Source: Chryseobacterium scophthalmum
GTDB lineage: Bacteria; Bacteroidota; Bacteroidia; Flavobacteriales; Weeksellaceae
Length of the DNA: 64,000 bases
NCBI RefSeq assembly: GCF_900143185.1
Contig: NZ_FSRQ01000001.1
Coordinates: 806,001-870,000 of the forward strand
Direction of reading: 5' to 3'
Of the stretch, positions 52,922-62,389 are shown one piece after another (the stretch's first letter is position 1; every line of letters begins with the position of its first letter). The position numbers were made by a program, and so were the translations under genes. Below the pieces are notes generated by a model. That model was not told where the DNA came from. It did not search any database and saw only the letters and a list, made by a program, of their open reading frames with translations.

Positions 52922-54088
52922 TTATTTCAAATATTCTTTTTTAGCAATCATATAATTTAAAACCTTCCCTTCTCTTTTCACTTTAATGGTGATAGAATTA
53001 AGGTCTTTTTCTATACGGTCTTGCAGATATTTACAAACAGATTCCTGGTCAAGATTTTCTAAGCTTATATTGTTCAGGCTCAAAATTTCGTCGTCAAGTT
53101 TTAGAGGAAGATCACTTCCGTTAAAAAGCAATACTACTTTTGCTTTATGATCTATAAAACGATATCCAAAACCAAAAGATTCCAGTTTTGAAGGATAATT
53201 TTTAATTTTATTTAAATAGATTTTATTGTTTTTCCAATCCATTATAAATCTGAACTTTTTCAGAAATTCGTTTCCAAGAAGACTTGATGATCCGGTAGAC
53301 ACAATTTCCTCTTCAAATTTTTGTTCATCCAAAAGCACTTCATTGGGTTTAAAATAATACGAACTTTCAGGCTTCCCCGCTCCAAATGCTCCAACAGAAG
53401 ATGTACCATAAGTTTCAACAAACTTTACTTTAGTGTTTTTGAGATCATATTCTTTGTTAGAAATTCTTACCGTCCCTGTAAATCCTGTATCAAAAGTAAG
53501 GTCTATCTTTTCATCTAAAATATTAGCTTTTATTACAGGTGTTTTCTGAGGTTTTGGAATAAATGAAAATACGGTTTCGTAGCCTTCTTTAGAAAAATTT
53601 GCAAGATCTTTGGTCGCTTCTATTGAGTTTTCTGAATAACTGATTCTCCAGAAAAGTTTGGCCATCTGATTGGCTCCGATAATACCGTCAATTTTAAAAC
53701 ATTCAAACTCAATTCCTTTTAGATCCATCACAATAGCTCCAATATTTTTGAAGGTAATTTGATCAACTTTTATTTCCGGAACTACTGTAAAAATTTGTTC
53801 CTGCTTATTTTTTTTGGAATCTGTGACTTTACTGCGGTGTTTTTTCTTAAGATTAAGCTCATTATAAATTGCCGTTGAAATTACTGTCGGAGCGCCAGAA
53901 TCAAAAAGAAACTGATAGAATTTTCCATTGATATTTACCTTAACGAAAGGCAGTTCGTTTGTATATGTCAGATTAATTTTTTCAACAGGATTTTTTAATT
54001 CGGCTTCACCATTTTCAAAAAATCTTTTTCCTTGTGCCGAAACTATGATTGCAAGAAATAGTAGAACAAAGAATATATATTTTCTCAT
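52922..54088 (-). CDS. Exported retropepsin-like aspartyl protease with PDZ-like end
   Basis: 388 residues with a signal peptide (1-18, ending SAQ). Two aspartyl-protease-like lobes are visible: FDSGAPT with Asp63 and, in the second lobe, FDTGFTG near residue 200. A PDZ-like C-terminal segment follows (about 310-388). This is the 'aspartyl protease family / PDZ' group common in Bacteroidota. Whether it cuts peptides in the periplasm is unproven. Monocistronic. Confidence 0.82.
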   Translation of the reverse strand: MRKYIFFVLLFLAIIVSAQGKRFFENGEAELKNPVEKINLTYTNELPFVKVNINGKFYQFLFDSGAPTVISTAIYNELNLKKKHRSKVTDSKKNKQEQIFTVVPEIKVDQITFKNIGAIVMDLKGIEFECFKIDGIIGANQMAKLFWRISYSENSIEATKDLANFSKEGYETVFSFIPKPQKTPVIKANILDEKIDLTFDTGFTGTVRISNKEYDLKNTKVKFVETYGTSSVGAFGAGKPESSYYFKPNEVLLDEQKFEEEIVSTGSSSLLGNEFLKKFRFIMDWKNNKIYLNKIKNYPSKLESFGFGYRFIDHKAKVVLLFNGSDLPLKLDDEILSLNNISLENLDQESVCKYLQDRIEKDLNSITIKVKREGKVLNYMIAKKEYLK

Positions 54089-54264
54089 GAATTATTTTTT
54101 ATAAAAATAGTGTTTTATCATGAATGACCGAATGAATATTAAAAGGTTAATGCGTTTTATTTTAAACAAACTTTAGCTTTATTATTAATTTAAATCCAAA
54201 TACGGTTTCCCGTAAAGAAATAATCCAATGTTTGTGTATTATTGCAGCACAAAAACTAATAACC

Positions 54265-55968
54265 ATGGAAATTATTCTCATTGTAATTTTGGCTGTCTTG
54301 GCTGTCTATTTCTATACACGAGCTAAAAAACTAAAGAACGAAATTAAAAATAAGGATCTTAAAATTAATGATTTAACAAGGATTATTAATCAGTTTCAAT
54401 CTGAAATATTAAAATATCAGACTGAAAATAGTTCTTTAAAAACAAATCTTCAGTCAGCAAAAAAAGACTTGTCTTATATTCAGATTACCAATCGGGAATT
54501 AAAAGATAAAATTGCAGAACTGAGTAAATATCAAAACATTATTGATGTAAAAATTGAATGTGAATACCTGCTTAAAAAAGCCCAAAAAGACTACGAAAAG
54601 CTGAGAGAAAGAGGTAATCTGGAATTATCTGAAGCTGAGAAAAATGCTAAAGAATCCCGAAGAAGTATCAAAGAACTTACTGAAAAGAAACAGAGAGAAA
54701 TCGAACTTTTGTATGAAAACGCCGTAAGAGAATCTAAAAGAATCATCGATCATGCTGAAAACAAAGCAGAAACTATTGGCGGAGATGCATACCGAAGTCT
54801 AAGAGAAGCTGATGAAATTGCGAGCAGAATTCAGGCCATGAAAAACGTTATTAAAGGATACGGAAATGAATATCTTGTGCCGAGTTACACTCTTTTAGAT
54901 GAGCTTGCTGAAGATTTTGGTCATAAAGATGCAGGTGAAAATCTTAAAAAGCTCCGTCAGAATAATAAGATGATGATTGTCAACCGACAAGCCGGAATCT
55001 GTGAATATATGGATAACGAAAGACACAAAACAGCCGTGGATTTTGTAATAGATGCTTACAACGGAAAAGTAGATTCTATTTTGTCAACTGTAAGAAAAGA
55101 TAATTACGGAATTTTAAAACAGAAAATTGAGGATGCTTTTCAGTTGGTTAATTTTAATGGAAAAGCTTTCCGTAATGCAAGAATTTCAGAAATTTATCAT
55201 CAGGCAAGACTTGAAGAGCTAAAATGGGCAGTTGTAGCACAGGAATTACGGGCGGCTGAACTTGAAGAGCAGCGACAGATTCGTGAACAAATCCGTGAAG
55301 AAGAAAAAGCCCGAAAAGAATTTGAAAAAGCAATAAAAGATGCCGAAAAAGAAGAGCAAACTTTAAAAAGACTGATTGAAAAAGCCGAAGCTCAAGTTTC
55401 GAGAGCCAATGAAGAACAAAAAGCTCTTTTTCAGCAAAAATTAGAAGAACTGCAAGGAAAACTCGAACAGGCAGAAGAAAAAAATCAAAGAGCCATTTCT
55501 ATGGCGCAACAGACCAAAACCGGAAATGTGTATGTTATTTCAAACATCGGTTCGTTTGGTGAACATGTTTATAAAATCGGGATGACAAGACGTTTAGAGC
55601 CTTTAGACCGGGTTCGTGAATTGGGTGATGCAAGTGTTCCTTTTGAATTTGACGTGCATGCAATGATTTATTCAGATGATGCTCCCGCTTTGGAACGACA
55701 ACTTCACAAGAAATTTCTTAAAAATCAGCTCAATAAAATTAATCCAAGAAAAGAATTTTTCAGACTCGATTTAAGCGATCTGAAAAATCATATTGAAACA
55801 ATCGGAATCAACTGTAAATGGACGCTTTTGGCTGAAGCAAAACAATACAGAGAGACATTAAAGCTTGAAGAGGAAATGAAAACCGATAAAACCCTGGAAG
55901 CCGAATGGGAACAATATCAGAAAATAGCAGATCCCGTGAGTTATGAAGAAGTCATCGAAGAAATTTAA
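54265..55968 (+). CDS. DUF4041 / GIY-YIG (T5orf172) protein with membrane anchor
   Basis: 567 residues from the ATG at 54265; the longer frame adds eleven residues before a hydrophobic anchor (residues 2-19). Next come a coiled coil (about 25-150), a DUF4041 domain (about 170-330), a second long coiled coil (about 335-420) and a C-terminal T5orf172 GIY-YIG-type domain (about 424-510, with NVYVISNIG, VYKIGMTRR and the Glu in ALERQLHKKF). The combination is known from phage- and defence-linked proteins; activity is unproven. It stands alone, 128 bases before the tRNA gene. Confidence 0.85.
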   Translation: MEIILIVILAVLAVYFYTRAKKLKNEIKNKDLKINDLTRIINQFQSEILKYQTENSSLKTNLQSAKKDLSYIQITNRELKDKIAELSKYQNIIDVKIECEYLLKKAQKDYEKLRERGNLELSEAEKNAKESRRSIKELTEKKQREIELLYENAVRESKRIIDHAENKAETIGGDAYRSLREADEIASRIQAMKNVIKGYGNEYLVPSYTLLDELAEDFGHKDAGENLKKLRQNNKMMIVNRQAGICEYMDNERHKTAVDFVIDAYNGKVDSILSTVRKDNYGILKQKIEDAFQLVNFNGKAFRNARISEIYHQARLEELKWAVVAQELRAAELEEQRQIREQIREEEKARKEFEKAIKDAEKEEQTLKRLIEKAEAQVSRANEEQKALFQQKLEELQGKLEQAEEKNQRAISMAQQTKTGNVYVISNIGSFGEHVYKIGMTRRLEPLDRVRELGDASVPFEFDVHAMIYSDDAPALERQLHKKFLKNQLNKINPRKEFFRLDLSDLKNHIETIGINCKWTLLAEAKQYRETLKLEEEMKTDKTLEAEWEQYQKIADPVSYEEVIEEI

Positions 55969-56031
55969 GTTTTATAACTAATTCATTTTTTGAATTTTAG
56001 CTAAAAACTTACAATAATTGTTAATTTTTTC

Positions 56032-56062
56032 TTTGTTGGAATAAAAAAACGTTCTATATTTG
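56032..56062 (+). promoter_or_regulatory. Promoter of tRNA-Ser
   Basis: TTTG at 56032-56035 and TATATTTG at 56055-56062 with a 19-base spacer: a textbook Bacteroidota -33/-7 promoter, giving a start near 56067. Confidence 0.75.
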
Positions 56063-56096
56063 CACCACTGAAAACAACGATACAATCGGAGTTTAA

Positions 56097-56181
56097 GGAG
56101 AGATGGCAGAGTGGTCGATTGCGATAGTCTTGAAAACTATTGACTGTAACAGGTCCGGGGGTTCGAATCCCTCTCTCTCCG
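56097..56181 (+). tRNA. tRNA-Ser (anticodon TGA)
   Basis: 85 bases with paired acceptor arms GGAGAGA/TCTCTCC, anticodon loop CTTGAAA with anticodon TGA at 56131-56133, a long variable arm and a T-loop GTTCGAAT. The long variable arm and the anticodon specify serine (codon UCA). The CCA end is not encoded: after the discriminator G come CAATAA. A terminator follows within 5 bases. Confidence 0.95.
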
Positions 56182-56185
56182 CAAT

Positions 56186-56222
56186 AAAAAAGATAGTCTT
56201 CACAATGAAGACTATCTTTTTT
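56186..56222 (+). terminator. Intrinsic terminator after tRNA-Ser
   Basis: Perfect 17-base arms with GATAGTCTTCA/TGAAGACTATC at the core, a 3-base loop and a long T-run. Confidence 0.9.
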
Positions 56223-56372
56223 TATAAATTATCTTTTCAGATATTCCTTTTCCATTTAATCTTCAATCTTTAATTTATTTCATTTTTTCTTAGATAAAAT
56301 AATTTAGTTAAGTATATTGTATTCATATTTTAATTATCTTTACGTTATCATCAAACTTTAAAGACAATACCT

Positions 56373-56534
56373 ATGAAAAATTTAAAAAAATTAAACAAAA
56401 ATCAATTAAAAACAATTACAGGAAACGGAATTAAGCCATTACCGGAACCAGATTTCTGCATGTATTATTGCAATGGCATTGTAGTTTGTGCAACCTGCAG
56501 TGATGATTTTAAATGTCCCGATGATTCTATTTAA
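56373..56534 (+). CDS. Bacteriocin-like peptide, 53 residues, five cysteines
   Basis: Start MKNLKKLNKNQLKTITG matches the leader of the peptide at 36828, but the expected Gly-Gly is Gly-Asn-Gly (TGNG at 16-19). The core of about 34 residues has five Cys (positions 29, 33, 39, 42 and 48) and two Pro. Family: 'bacteriocin-like protein' of Chryseobacterium, function unproven. Monocistronic with its own terminator 17 bases later; no export or modification genes are adjacent. Confidence 0.75.
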   Translation: MKNLKKLNKNQLKTITGNGIKPLPEPDFCMYYCNGIVVCATCSDDFKCPDDSI

Positions 56535-56550
56535 TTAATTTTTTAGATAA

Positions 56551-56580
56551 AAAAACGTTCCAAACAAGGAACGTTTTTTT
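56551..56580 (+). terminator. Intrinsic terminator of the 53-residue peptide gene
   Basis: AAAAACGTTCC/GGAACGTTTTT inverted repeat with a 6-base loop and T-run. Confidence 0.85.
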
Positions 56581-56807
56581 GTTGTATAGATATCCGAAAT
56601 TATTTTTTGATAAATCATGTTTCTTCTTACAAACGACCAGCAAAGTTTAATTAATGTTTAATAAATTTTAGTTTTATATTGGTCAAAAAAGAGAAACTCT
56701 CCAGCTACAGTTCTCCTATCCTATCTGGTTGGATTAAAAATTTTTAGCTTAAAATTGCCTGCAATAACCCCAAAATGAGGGAGATAGTTTTCACTTTATT
56801 TTATTTG

Positions 56808-56815
56808 TATATTTG
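56808..56815 (+). promoter_or_regulatory. -7 box of the receiver-domain gene
   Basis: TATATTTG, an exact TAnnTTTG match, 21 bases before the ATG at 56836. A -33 element is not clear. Confidence 0.5.
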
Positions 56816-56835
56816 TGCCGTAAAATTTACAGGTA

Positions 56836-57192
56836 ATGGATAAAAAAATTGTGCTGATTCAGGATAATGAAGAGACCCTTAACATTATGGATGAAGTGCT
56901 AAAAGACGAAGGATTTGATGTTGTTCCATCATTAACTACAGAACCTATCGATAAGCTTGATGAAATTGAACCAGACGTTCTGATTGTAGATGATCATATC
57001 AAAGGAAAAAAAACCGGTTCTGAGGTTATCGCAGAATTAAAATCAGATCCTGAAACTGAAGATTTATCAGCTATCCTAACTTCCACATCTTATGATCTAC
57101 CGAAAACAGCAGAAAATTGTAATGCTGATGATTATATAGAAAAACCATTTGATATCGATCACCTGATAGATGTGGTTAACAAAAATTCATAA
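56836..57192 (+). CDS. Single-domain response regulator (receiver only)
   Basis: 118 residues, a CheY-like receiver without an output domain. The phosphoacceptor Asp52 is in VLIVDDHIKG and the switch Lys in EKPFDID. The first acidic pocket reads Gln-Asp-Asn (residues 9-11) where Asp-Asp is usual, so metal binding or phosphorylation may be altered. No histidine kinase lies next to it; the TPR kinase at 60173 has its own LuxR partner. Flanked by 300 and 450 bases of non-coding DNA. Confidence 0.82.
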   Translation: MDKKIVLIQDNEETLNIMDEVLKDEGFDVVPSLTTEPIDKLDEIEPDVLIVDDHIKGKKTGSEVIAELKSDPETEDLSAILTSTSYDLPKTAENCNADDYIEKPFDIDHLIDVVNKNS

Positions 57193-57643
57193 CCTTATAG
57201 AAAAAATCAGCATCAGTTATTAAGGAACACTTTCTGATATAATTTCTGTTATTCTACCTTTTTAAATTCTAATTTCATTATAAATCCATCTCAAAAGTTG
57301 GATGAAATTTTATTTTATTTTCTGCCACTCTATTTAGTGTTTATTACAAAATATTTTAAGCTTCTTTTCCTCAATTGTAGTCTTTTCATATTAAATACAT
57401 CTTCACTCTTTATCATAAATTACGAGAGATAAAAATAATTGATGCTTAAAATTATTATGCAATATAGCTGATAATAGGGATTGTCTGAGTTTTTAATTCT
57501 CGTTAATATTGAAAAATACAAATTAAATCAGAATTAAAAGTCGAAAAATCTGTAAAGTTCATACACAAATTTCAAAAGTGGATATCAGATTAAACCGCAA
57601 CAAACAAGGATATTTAAAAACTGCGATTTAGCAATTTTAACAA
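57193..57643. other. Non-coding gap
   Basis: 451 AT-rich bases without a convincing ORF, hairpin terminator or repeat. It should contain the promoter of the WG/Sel1 gene at its right end. Confidence 0.4.
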
Positions 57644-60112
57644 ATGGCACACCGAATTTATTTATACAATTACGATCAGCAAACCAATCAGTCTTTCGAC
57701 ACTTACCTAGGTGAATGGAACTATGAAATTCCACTATTATTGTACCCTCTCATTGCAGAAAACATCAAAGTGGATGGCGTTGAATTTTTCTCAAACAAAG
57801 AGCAGGGAATTGTTCAGTTGCGCTATTTCTTCAATCTATTAGCAGATTCGTATCAGCTGCATTATAAAAAAGCATATTACGAACCCGTCAACAAAATGTT
57901 TGAATTCCTGGAAGCGTTGCCTTTTGATTCTTTCGTATTGAATGCTACAGATGTTTTTAATATGAACGAAGAAAAGCATAAAGAACAGGCAAAGCAATGG
58001 TTATTGGAGATTCAGCAAAAAAGCAAGCTGTATAAAAAGGCTGTAAAAACGCAAAATCTTTCATTATTAGATTCTTTATTTTCACGAACAGGTTATACCT
58101 CATTTCTTGAAATTTTACAAACTGACTGGATCAATTACGGACTTGGATATTTTGAAGAACTTGCTTATAAAAAAATAGCATCTTCGATATTTGAAGAAAA
58201 TGGAAAATTTGGTTTAAAGGATGCAAAAGGTAAAGTTTTGGCTCCCGCAATTTATGATGAAATTTTTGAAGCAGATTATAATTACGGAATCTCAGTAATT
58301 CAGAAAAATAAGATGTTTGGCTACCTGCAAAGCGATGGAAAAGAACTAGTTCCTCCAATTTATGAGGAGGCGTTTGATGTGTTTGATTTTGCACTCGAAC
58401 CTTTAGGAGAAGTAAAAGCAAAGGGAAAATCAGGCATTTTAAAAATTTATTCAAACACCTGGATGATTCCCGCTGACTATGATACAATAGAAAGAATTAC
58501 GTATGGATTTTTAGGTATAGAAAAAGACGGAAAATTCGGAGTTTATAATGATGAAAACGGAATTATTCTTCCCGTTGAAAGCGAAAATCCATATGAATAT
58601 GATTATTTTCCGGAACTTTTTTTCACCAAACAAAAAGGTACAGGAAAGCGTAAATATTATACAAAAGAAGGTAATTATCTTGGTGATTTTTTGGAAGGCA
58701 GCATCCTGAAAACCAGTACTTGTTTTTGGATTAAACCTAATAAATTTGACAAAAAAGGGAAATTGATTGACGAAAACGGCAAACTTATAATTGACGAAGC
58801 AGACCAACTGATTTTGATAGATAATTTTGAAACATTAGCCATTCGTAAAGATAAAAACTGGAGAATCTATCACACCTTAAAACATCAGTTTCTATTAGAA
58901 AATGAATACATTACTAAAGTAAAAGCAGAATCAAGTATCGGATATAAAAACAATATTTTTAGCCTGGAAACTCAAAACGGATTAGGACTTTTTGATGCAA
59001 ACCAAAATCAGTGGTTAATTGCTCCTCATTCCGACATTCAACAAATCCGTTATTTAGATAATGGTTTTTTATCAGTTCAAAAAAAAGAAGGTTATCAATT
59101 GTTTGATTTCGAGAATGGCTTGTTTCCGGAGTTGTATAATTATATTTCTAATCCTTTGAATTATAGATCAGAAGAAGGTTTATTATTTCTGTATCAGAAT
59201 GATAATATGTTCAGAATAAATGAAGATAAAAGTATTCATCAGATCAAAAATCCCGATTATGGATCGATTTATCTGGATAGGTTTTCATTTCGGGGAAAAG
59301 ATTTAGAATATTTTATTTCTTTTTATGATCGTCGGAAAAAACAGACAGGCAGCAACTCTGAACAATTCATGGATGTAGAAATCATTAAAAAAATGGCTTT
59401 TGATGCAAAAGAAAATCAAAATCATCAAGAAGCGTTACGTTTGTTTGAATTATCAGCTCAAAAAAATGACATCGACAGTTGGGTAGAAATAGGTTTATTA
59501 CTCACAGATCCTGAAATCGAAACCTTGTTCGATCCTCAAAAAGGAATTGCGTATTATGAAAAAGCAGCACAGCAAAATCATCCTGCAGCCTGGAATAATA
59601 TTGGCGCTTTGTATCAAAATGGAATAGGATATTCTTTAAATATTAAAAAAGCCCTTAAGGCGTACGGAAAAGCGGCTGAACTTGGTGACGGAATGGCGCT
59701 TGCTAATTTAGGTGATCTGTATTATTTTGGAGAACATGTAATCAGAGATTACGATAAAGCTTTGGATTTTTATCAAAAAGCCGAGAAAAAATATTACTAC
59801 AATTACGATAAAATTTCAGAGATCTATTATCAATTAAGAGATTACAACAACCTTTTGGTTTATCTAAAGAAAGATTATGATCAGTCTTATTCGGGTATTT
59901 ATTATGGAATCATCTACGAACATGGAATGGGTGTAAAAGAAGATGTGAAGAAAGCTATTAAGTATTACGAACAGGCTAATTCTTACAGCGCCTACGAATA
60001 CGCGACCCAACGTTTGCTTCATTATTATGGGGAAGATTTGTTATTTAAAAATGAAAAGAAGTTTCAGAAGTGGAAATCTTTCGCTGAACAAAATGGTTTC
60101 GAAATAAATTAG
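57644..60112 (+). CDS. WG-repeat / Sel1-repeat protein, cytosolic
   Basis: 822 residues without a signal peptide. An N-terminal unknown region (1-180) is followed by WG repeats (about 185-560; units such as GKFGLKDAKGKVLAPAIYDEI with a Gly-Lys-Phe-Gly or Met-Phe-Gly turn) and C-terminal Sel1-like TPR repeats (about 605-800; for example YYEKAAQQNHPAAWNNIGALYQNG). Both repeat types mediate protein contacts. No enzymatic motif is visible. It precedes the kinase/regulator pair by 60 bases in the same direction and may share its transcript. Confidence 0.82.
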   Translation: MAHRIYLYNYDQQTNQSFDTYLGEWNYEIPLLLYPLIAENIKVDGVEFFSNKEQGIVQLRYFFNLLADSYQLHYKKAYYEPVNKMFEFLEALPFDSFVLNATDVFNMNEEKHKEQAKQWLLEIQQKSKLYKKAVKTQNLSLLDSLFSRTGYTSFLEILQTDWINYGLGYFEELAYKKIASSIFEENGKFGLKDAKGKVLAPAIYDEIFEADYNYGISVIQKNKMFGYLQSDGKELVPPIYEEAFDVFDFALEPLGEVKAKGKSGILKIYSNTWMIPADYDTIERITYGFLGIEKDGKFGVYNDENGIILPVESENPYEYDYFPELFFTKQKGTGKRKYYTKEGNYLGDFLEGSILKTSTCFWIKPNKFDKKGKLIDENGKLIIDEADQLILIDNFETLAIRKDKNWRIYHTLKHQFLLENEYITKVKAESSIGYKNNIFSLETQNGLGLFDANQNQWLIAPHSDIQQIRYLDNGFLSVQKKEGYQLFDFENGLFPELYNYISNPLNYRSEEGLLFLYQNDNMFRINEDKSIHQIKNPDYGSIYLDRFSFRGKDLEYFISFYDRRKKQTGSNSEQFMDVEIIKKMAFDAKENQNHQEALRLFELSAQKNDIDSWVEIGLLLTDPEIETLFDPQKGIAYYEKAAQQNHPAAWNNIGALYQNGIGYSLNIKKALKAYGKAAELGDGMALANLGDLYYFGEHVIRDYDKALDFYQKAEKKYYYNYDKISEIYYQLRDYNNLLVYLKKDYDQSYSGIYYGIIYEHGMGVKEDVKKAIKYYEQANSYSAYEYATQRLLHYYGEDLLFKNEKKFQKWKSFAEQNGFEIN

Positions 60113-60172
60113 CAGGGTATTTTAGTTATATTTACTTTTTTTTAATACAATAAACTTAATAGAGACAAGGAT

Positions 60173-62389
60173 TTGACGCACAAGTTGTTATTCATATTTA
60201 TTTTACTTATTTTTCCTTTTTTTACTCAGGCACAAGATGTTTTAAGCAAATTAGAGAAGGAATACAACAACGCTTCAAACAACACAACAGAGCAGCTAAA
60301 TCTAGCTCCAAAATATGCCAAAGCATTGTTTTTACATAACGTAAAATCAAAATCCTACCAAATTTTAGAAACTAATATTGCCATTGCAAAAAAGCAAACT
60401 GAAGGAAAATACGCCACTATTTTATATGCTGTTCAAGCCATGAATTATCGTCTTGATAATAAAGGAAACGAAGCCTTAAAAAGCCTCGATATGGCAAATG
60501 CGTATAGCTTAAAAACGAACAATAACGAAGCTAAAGGCTACTTTCAGTATGCAAAAGGCTGGATTTTAATACGCAATAATAAAACAACCGATGCCGTTGC
60601 TGCTTACCTGAAAGCTATTGATTATTATGAAAATTCAACAACGACCTCAACACTGTATGGAAGATTTGCTACCGTAGTCAAAGAATTGTCTACCATTTAC
60701 TCTAACCTCAATGAATATCAGCTTGAAGAAAAATACAGCAAGCAGTTTTTATTGTTGGCATCCAGACAAAATGATCCTAATCTTACCTTTGATGCTTTAA
60801 TGCGAATGGGTTATGTGTATGAACAAAAATATGCTCAAAATCCATCAAATTTAGATTTTAGAAATAAAGCAGAACAGTATTATCTGCAGTCTGTCAAAAC
60901 TTTCAACAAAAACAAAGAGGCGATGCTCAGCAAGACCAATCTTTCTTATGCAGCCATCAATTTAGCTAATTTATATACTGATTTTGATAGAGATAAGGCG
61001 ATGCAATATGCCAAATTGGCTAACAATGAGAGTCTGGAAACAGGTGATGCGATTCATATCGCTTCTTCATTTGGAATTTTGGCGGAGTTAGCTATTCAGG
61101 ATAAGAATTATGATCTGGCAAAGTCTTACTTTCTGAAAGCTTCCATGGAAATCGGGAAAAGTCCGGTTAGAGATCATAATATAGAATTGTCTATTCTCGA
61201 ATCGTTATCCCGAATTAGCGAGCAGCAAGGTAATTACGAAGAAGCGCTGACTTATTATAAAAGTTATGTAGACAAATACAAAAGCGTCTACGATCAGGAA
61301 AAACTGGATGTTACAAAAAGATTAGAATCACAGTTTGATAAAGAACGACAGGAACAAAAGTACATAAAGCTACAATTGGAAAGTGATAAAAAAGCGCAAC
61401 AGATTAAGCTGATCAATATTCTTCGCGCAAAGCGTGAACAGGTTTACAGCAACTTAAAACTGGTGGAAGAAAATCAGCGGGAACGGTTAAAATTTTCAGA
61501 ACTCGAATCTGAAAAAAGAGCGCAACAGCTTCGTTTATCAAAACTAGAAACCGAACAAAAGAACAATGACATTAGCAATTATAAAAAGCTTTTGACCTTC
61601 AAAGAAAAGATCAACACCTACTCTATTGTTTTTATTATCATCTCAATAGCTTTAATCATCTTGTTACTTTATGCTTATAAACAGCGTGCAAAGTCGATGA
61701 AACAAAGAGACGAACTGCATGCTTTAGCCATGGAAAAAGAAAAACAAAATTCAAAAATTTCTACACTTACGGCGTTGCTTGAAGGTCAGGAACAGGAACG
61801 CGGTCGTTTAGCCCGCGATCTTCACGACGGATTGGGCGGTTTGCTTTCGGGAACCAAACTTCAATTATCTTATTTAAATCCTCATCAATCTGAAAATATA
61901 GAAGAAGGAATTTCAAAATCAATCAGCCAAATTGATGGCGCTGTAGAAGAACTGAGACGTGTAGCACATAATCTGATGCCTGATCTTCTAATGAAATATG
62001 GTTTGAAAGTGGGTATTCAGGAGTTTGCTTCACGGATGTCAAATACCGCATTAGAAATCCATACCGAATTTATCAATTACAGCAATTCTCTATCAGAAGA
62101 AAAGCAACTGATAGTATACAGAATCATTCAGGAACTCGTCAACAACGCAATAAAACATGCCCAAACTTCCGAAATTATTATTCAGATAAGCGAAGAAGAA
62201 AATGTATTAAACCTCACTGTAGAAGATAACGGCCAAGGTTTTGACCCAAAAAGTTTAAACCTAAAAAAAACAGCAGGTATTCATAATATAGAATCAAGAG
62301 TTCAGTTTTTAAAAGGAACAATGAACATCAGATCTGAAATGAATATTGGTACCAGTGTAGAACTTCAAATTCCGATTAATCAATCATGA
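60173..62389 (+). CDS. TPR sensor histidine kinase (HisKA_3 type)
   Basis: 738 residues. The start is a TTG at 60173 preceded by AGAGACAAGG; it begins a clean signal peptide (1-20, ending TQAQ) and no suitable ATG exists nearby. TPR repeats (about 30-380) are followed by coiled coil, a membrane helix (about 485-505), a dimerisation/phosphoacceptor segment with His551 in ARDLHDGLGG and an HATPase domain (about 640-735, with NNAIKHA and DNGQGF). It is the NarX/LytS-like kinase layout of Bacteroidota and overlaps the next gene by 4 bases. Confidence 0.9.
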   Translation: MTHKLLFIFILLIFPFFTQAQDVLSKLEKEYNNASNNTTEQLNLAPKYAKALFLHNVKSKSYQILETNIAIAKKQTEGKYATILYAVQAMNYRLDNKGNEALKSLDMANAYSLKTNNNEAKGYFQYAKGWILIRNNKTTDAVAAYLKAIDYYENSTTTSTLYGRFATVVKELSTIYSNLNEYQLEEKYSKQFLLLASRQNDPNLTFDALMRMGYVYEQKYAQNPSNLDFRNKAEQYYLQSVKTFNKNKEAMLSKTNLSYAAINLANLYTDFDRDKAMQYAKLANNESLETGDAIHIASSFGILAELAIQDKNYDLAKSYFLKASMEIGKSPVRDHNIELSILESLSRISEQQGNYEEALTYYKSYVDKYKSVYDQEKLDVTKRLESQFDKERQEQKYIKLQLESDKKAQQIKLINILRAKREQVYSNLKLVEENQRERLKFSELESEKRAQQLRLSKLETEQKNNDISNYKKLLTFKEKINTYSIVFIIISIALIILLLYAYKQRAKSMKQRDELHALAMEKEKQNSKISTLTALLEGQEQERGRLARDLHDGLGGLLSGTKLQLSYLNPHQSENIEEGISKSISQIDGAVEELRRVAHNLMPDLLMKYGLKVGIQEFASRMSNTALEIHTEFINYSNSLSEEKQLIVYRIIQELVNNAIKHAQTSEIIIQISEEENVLNLTVEDNGQGFDPKSLNLKKTAGIHNIESRVQFLKGTMNIRSEMNIGTSVELQIPINQS

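Noticed and set aside
56097..56183. Integration site (att repeat) at the 3' end of tRNA-Ser
   Set aside because: No second copy of the tRNA 3' end and no integrase gene is seen in the window.
57193..57643. Small genes in the 450-base gap before the WG/Sel1 gene
   Set aside because: All short frames are Asn/Lys/Phe-rich and without a start-plus-stop pair of credible length.
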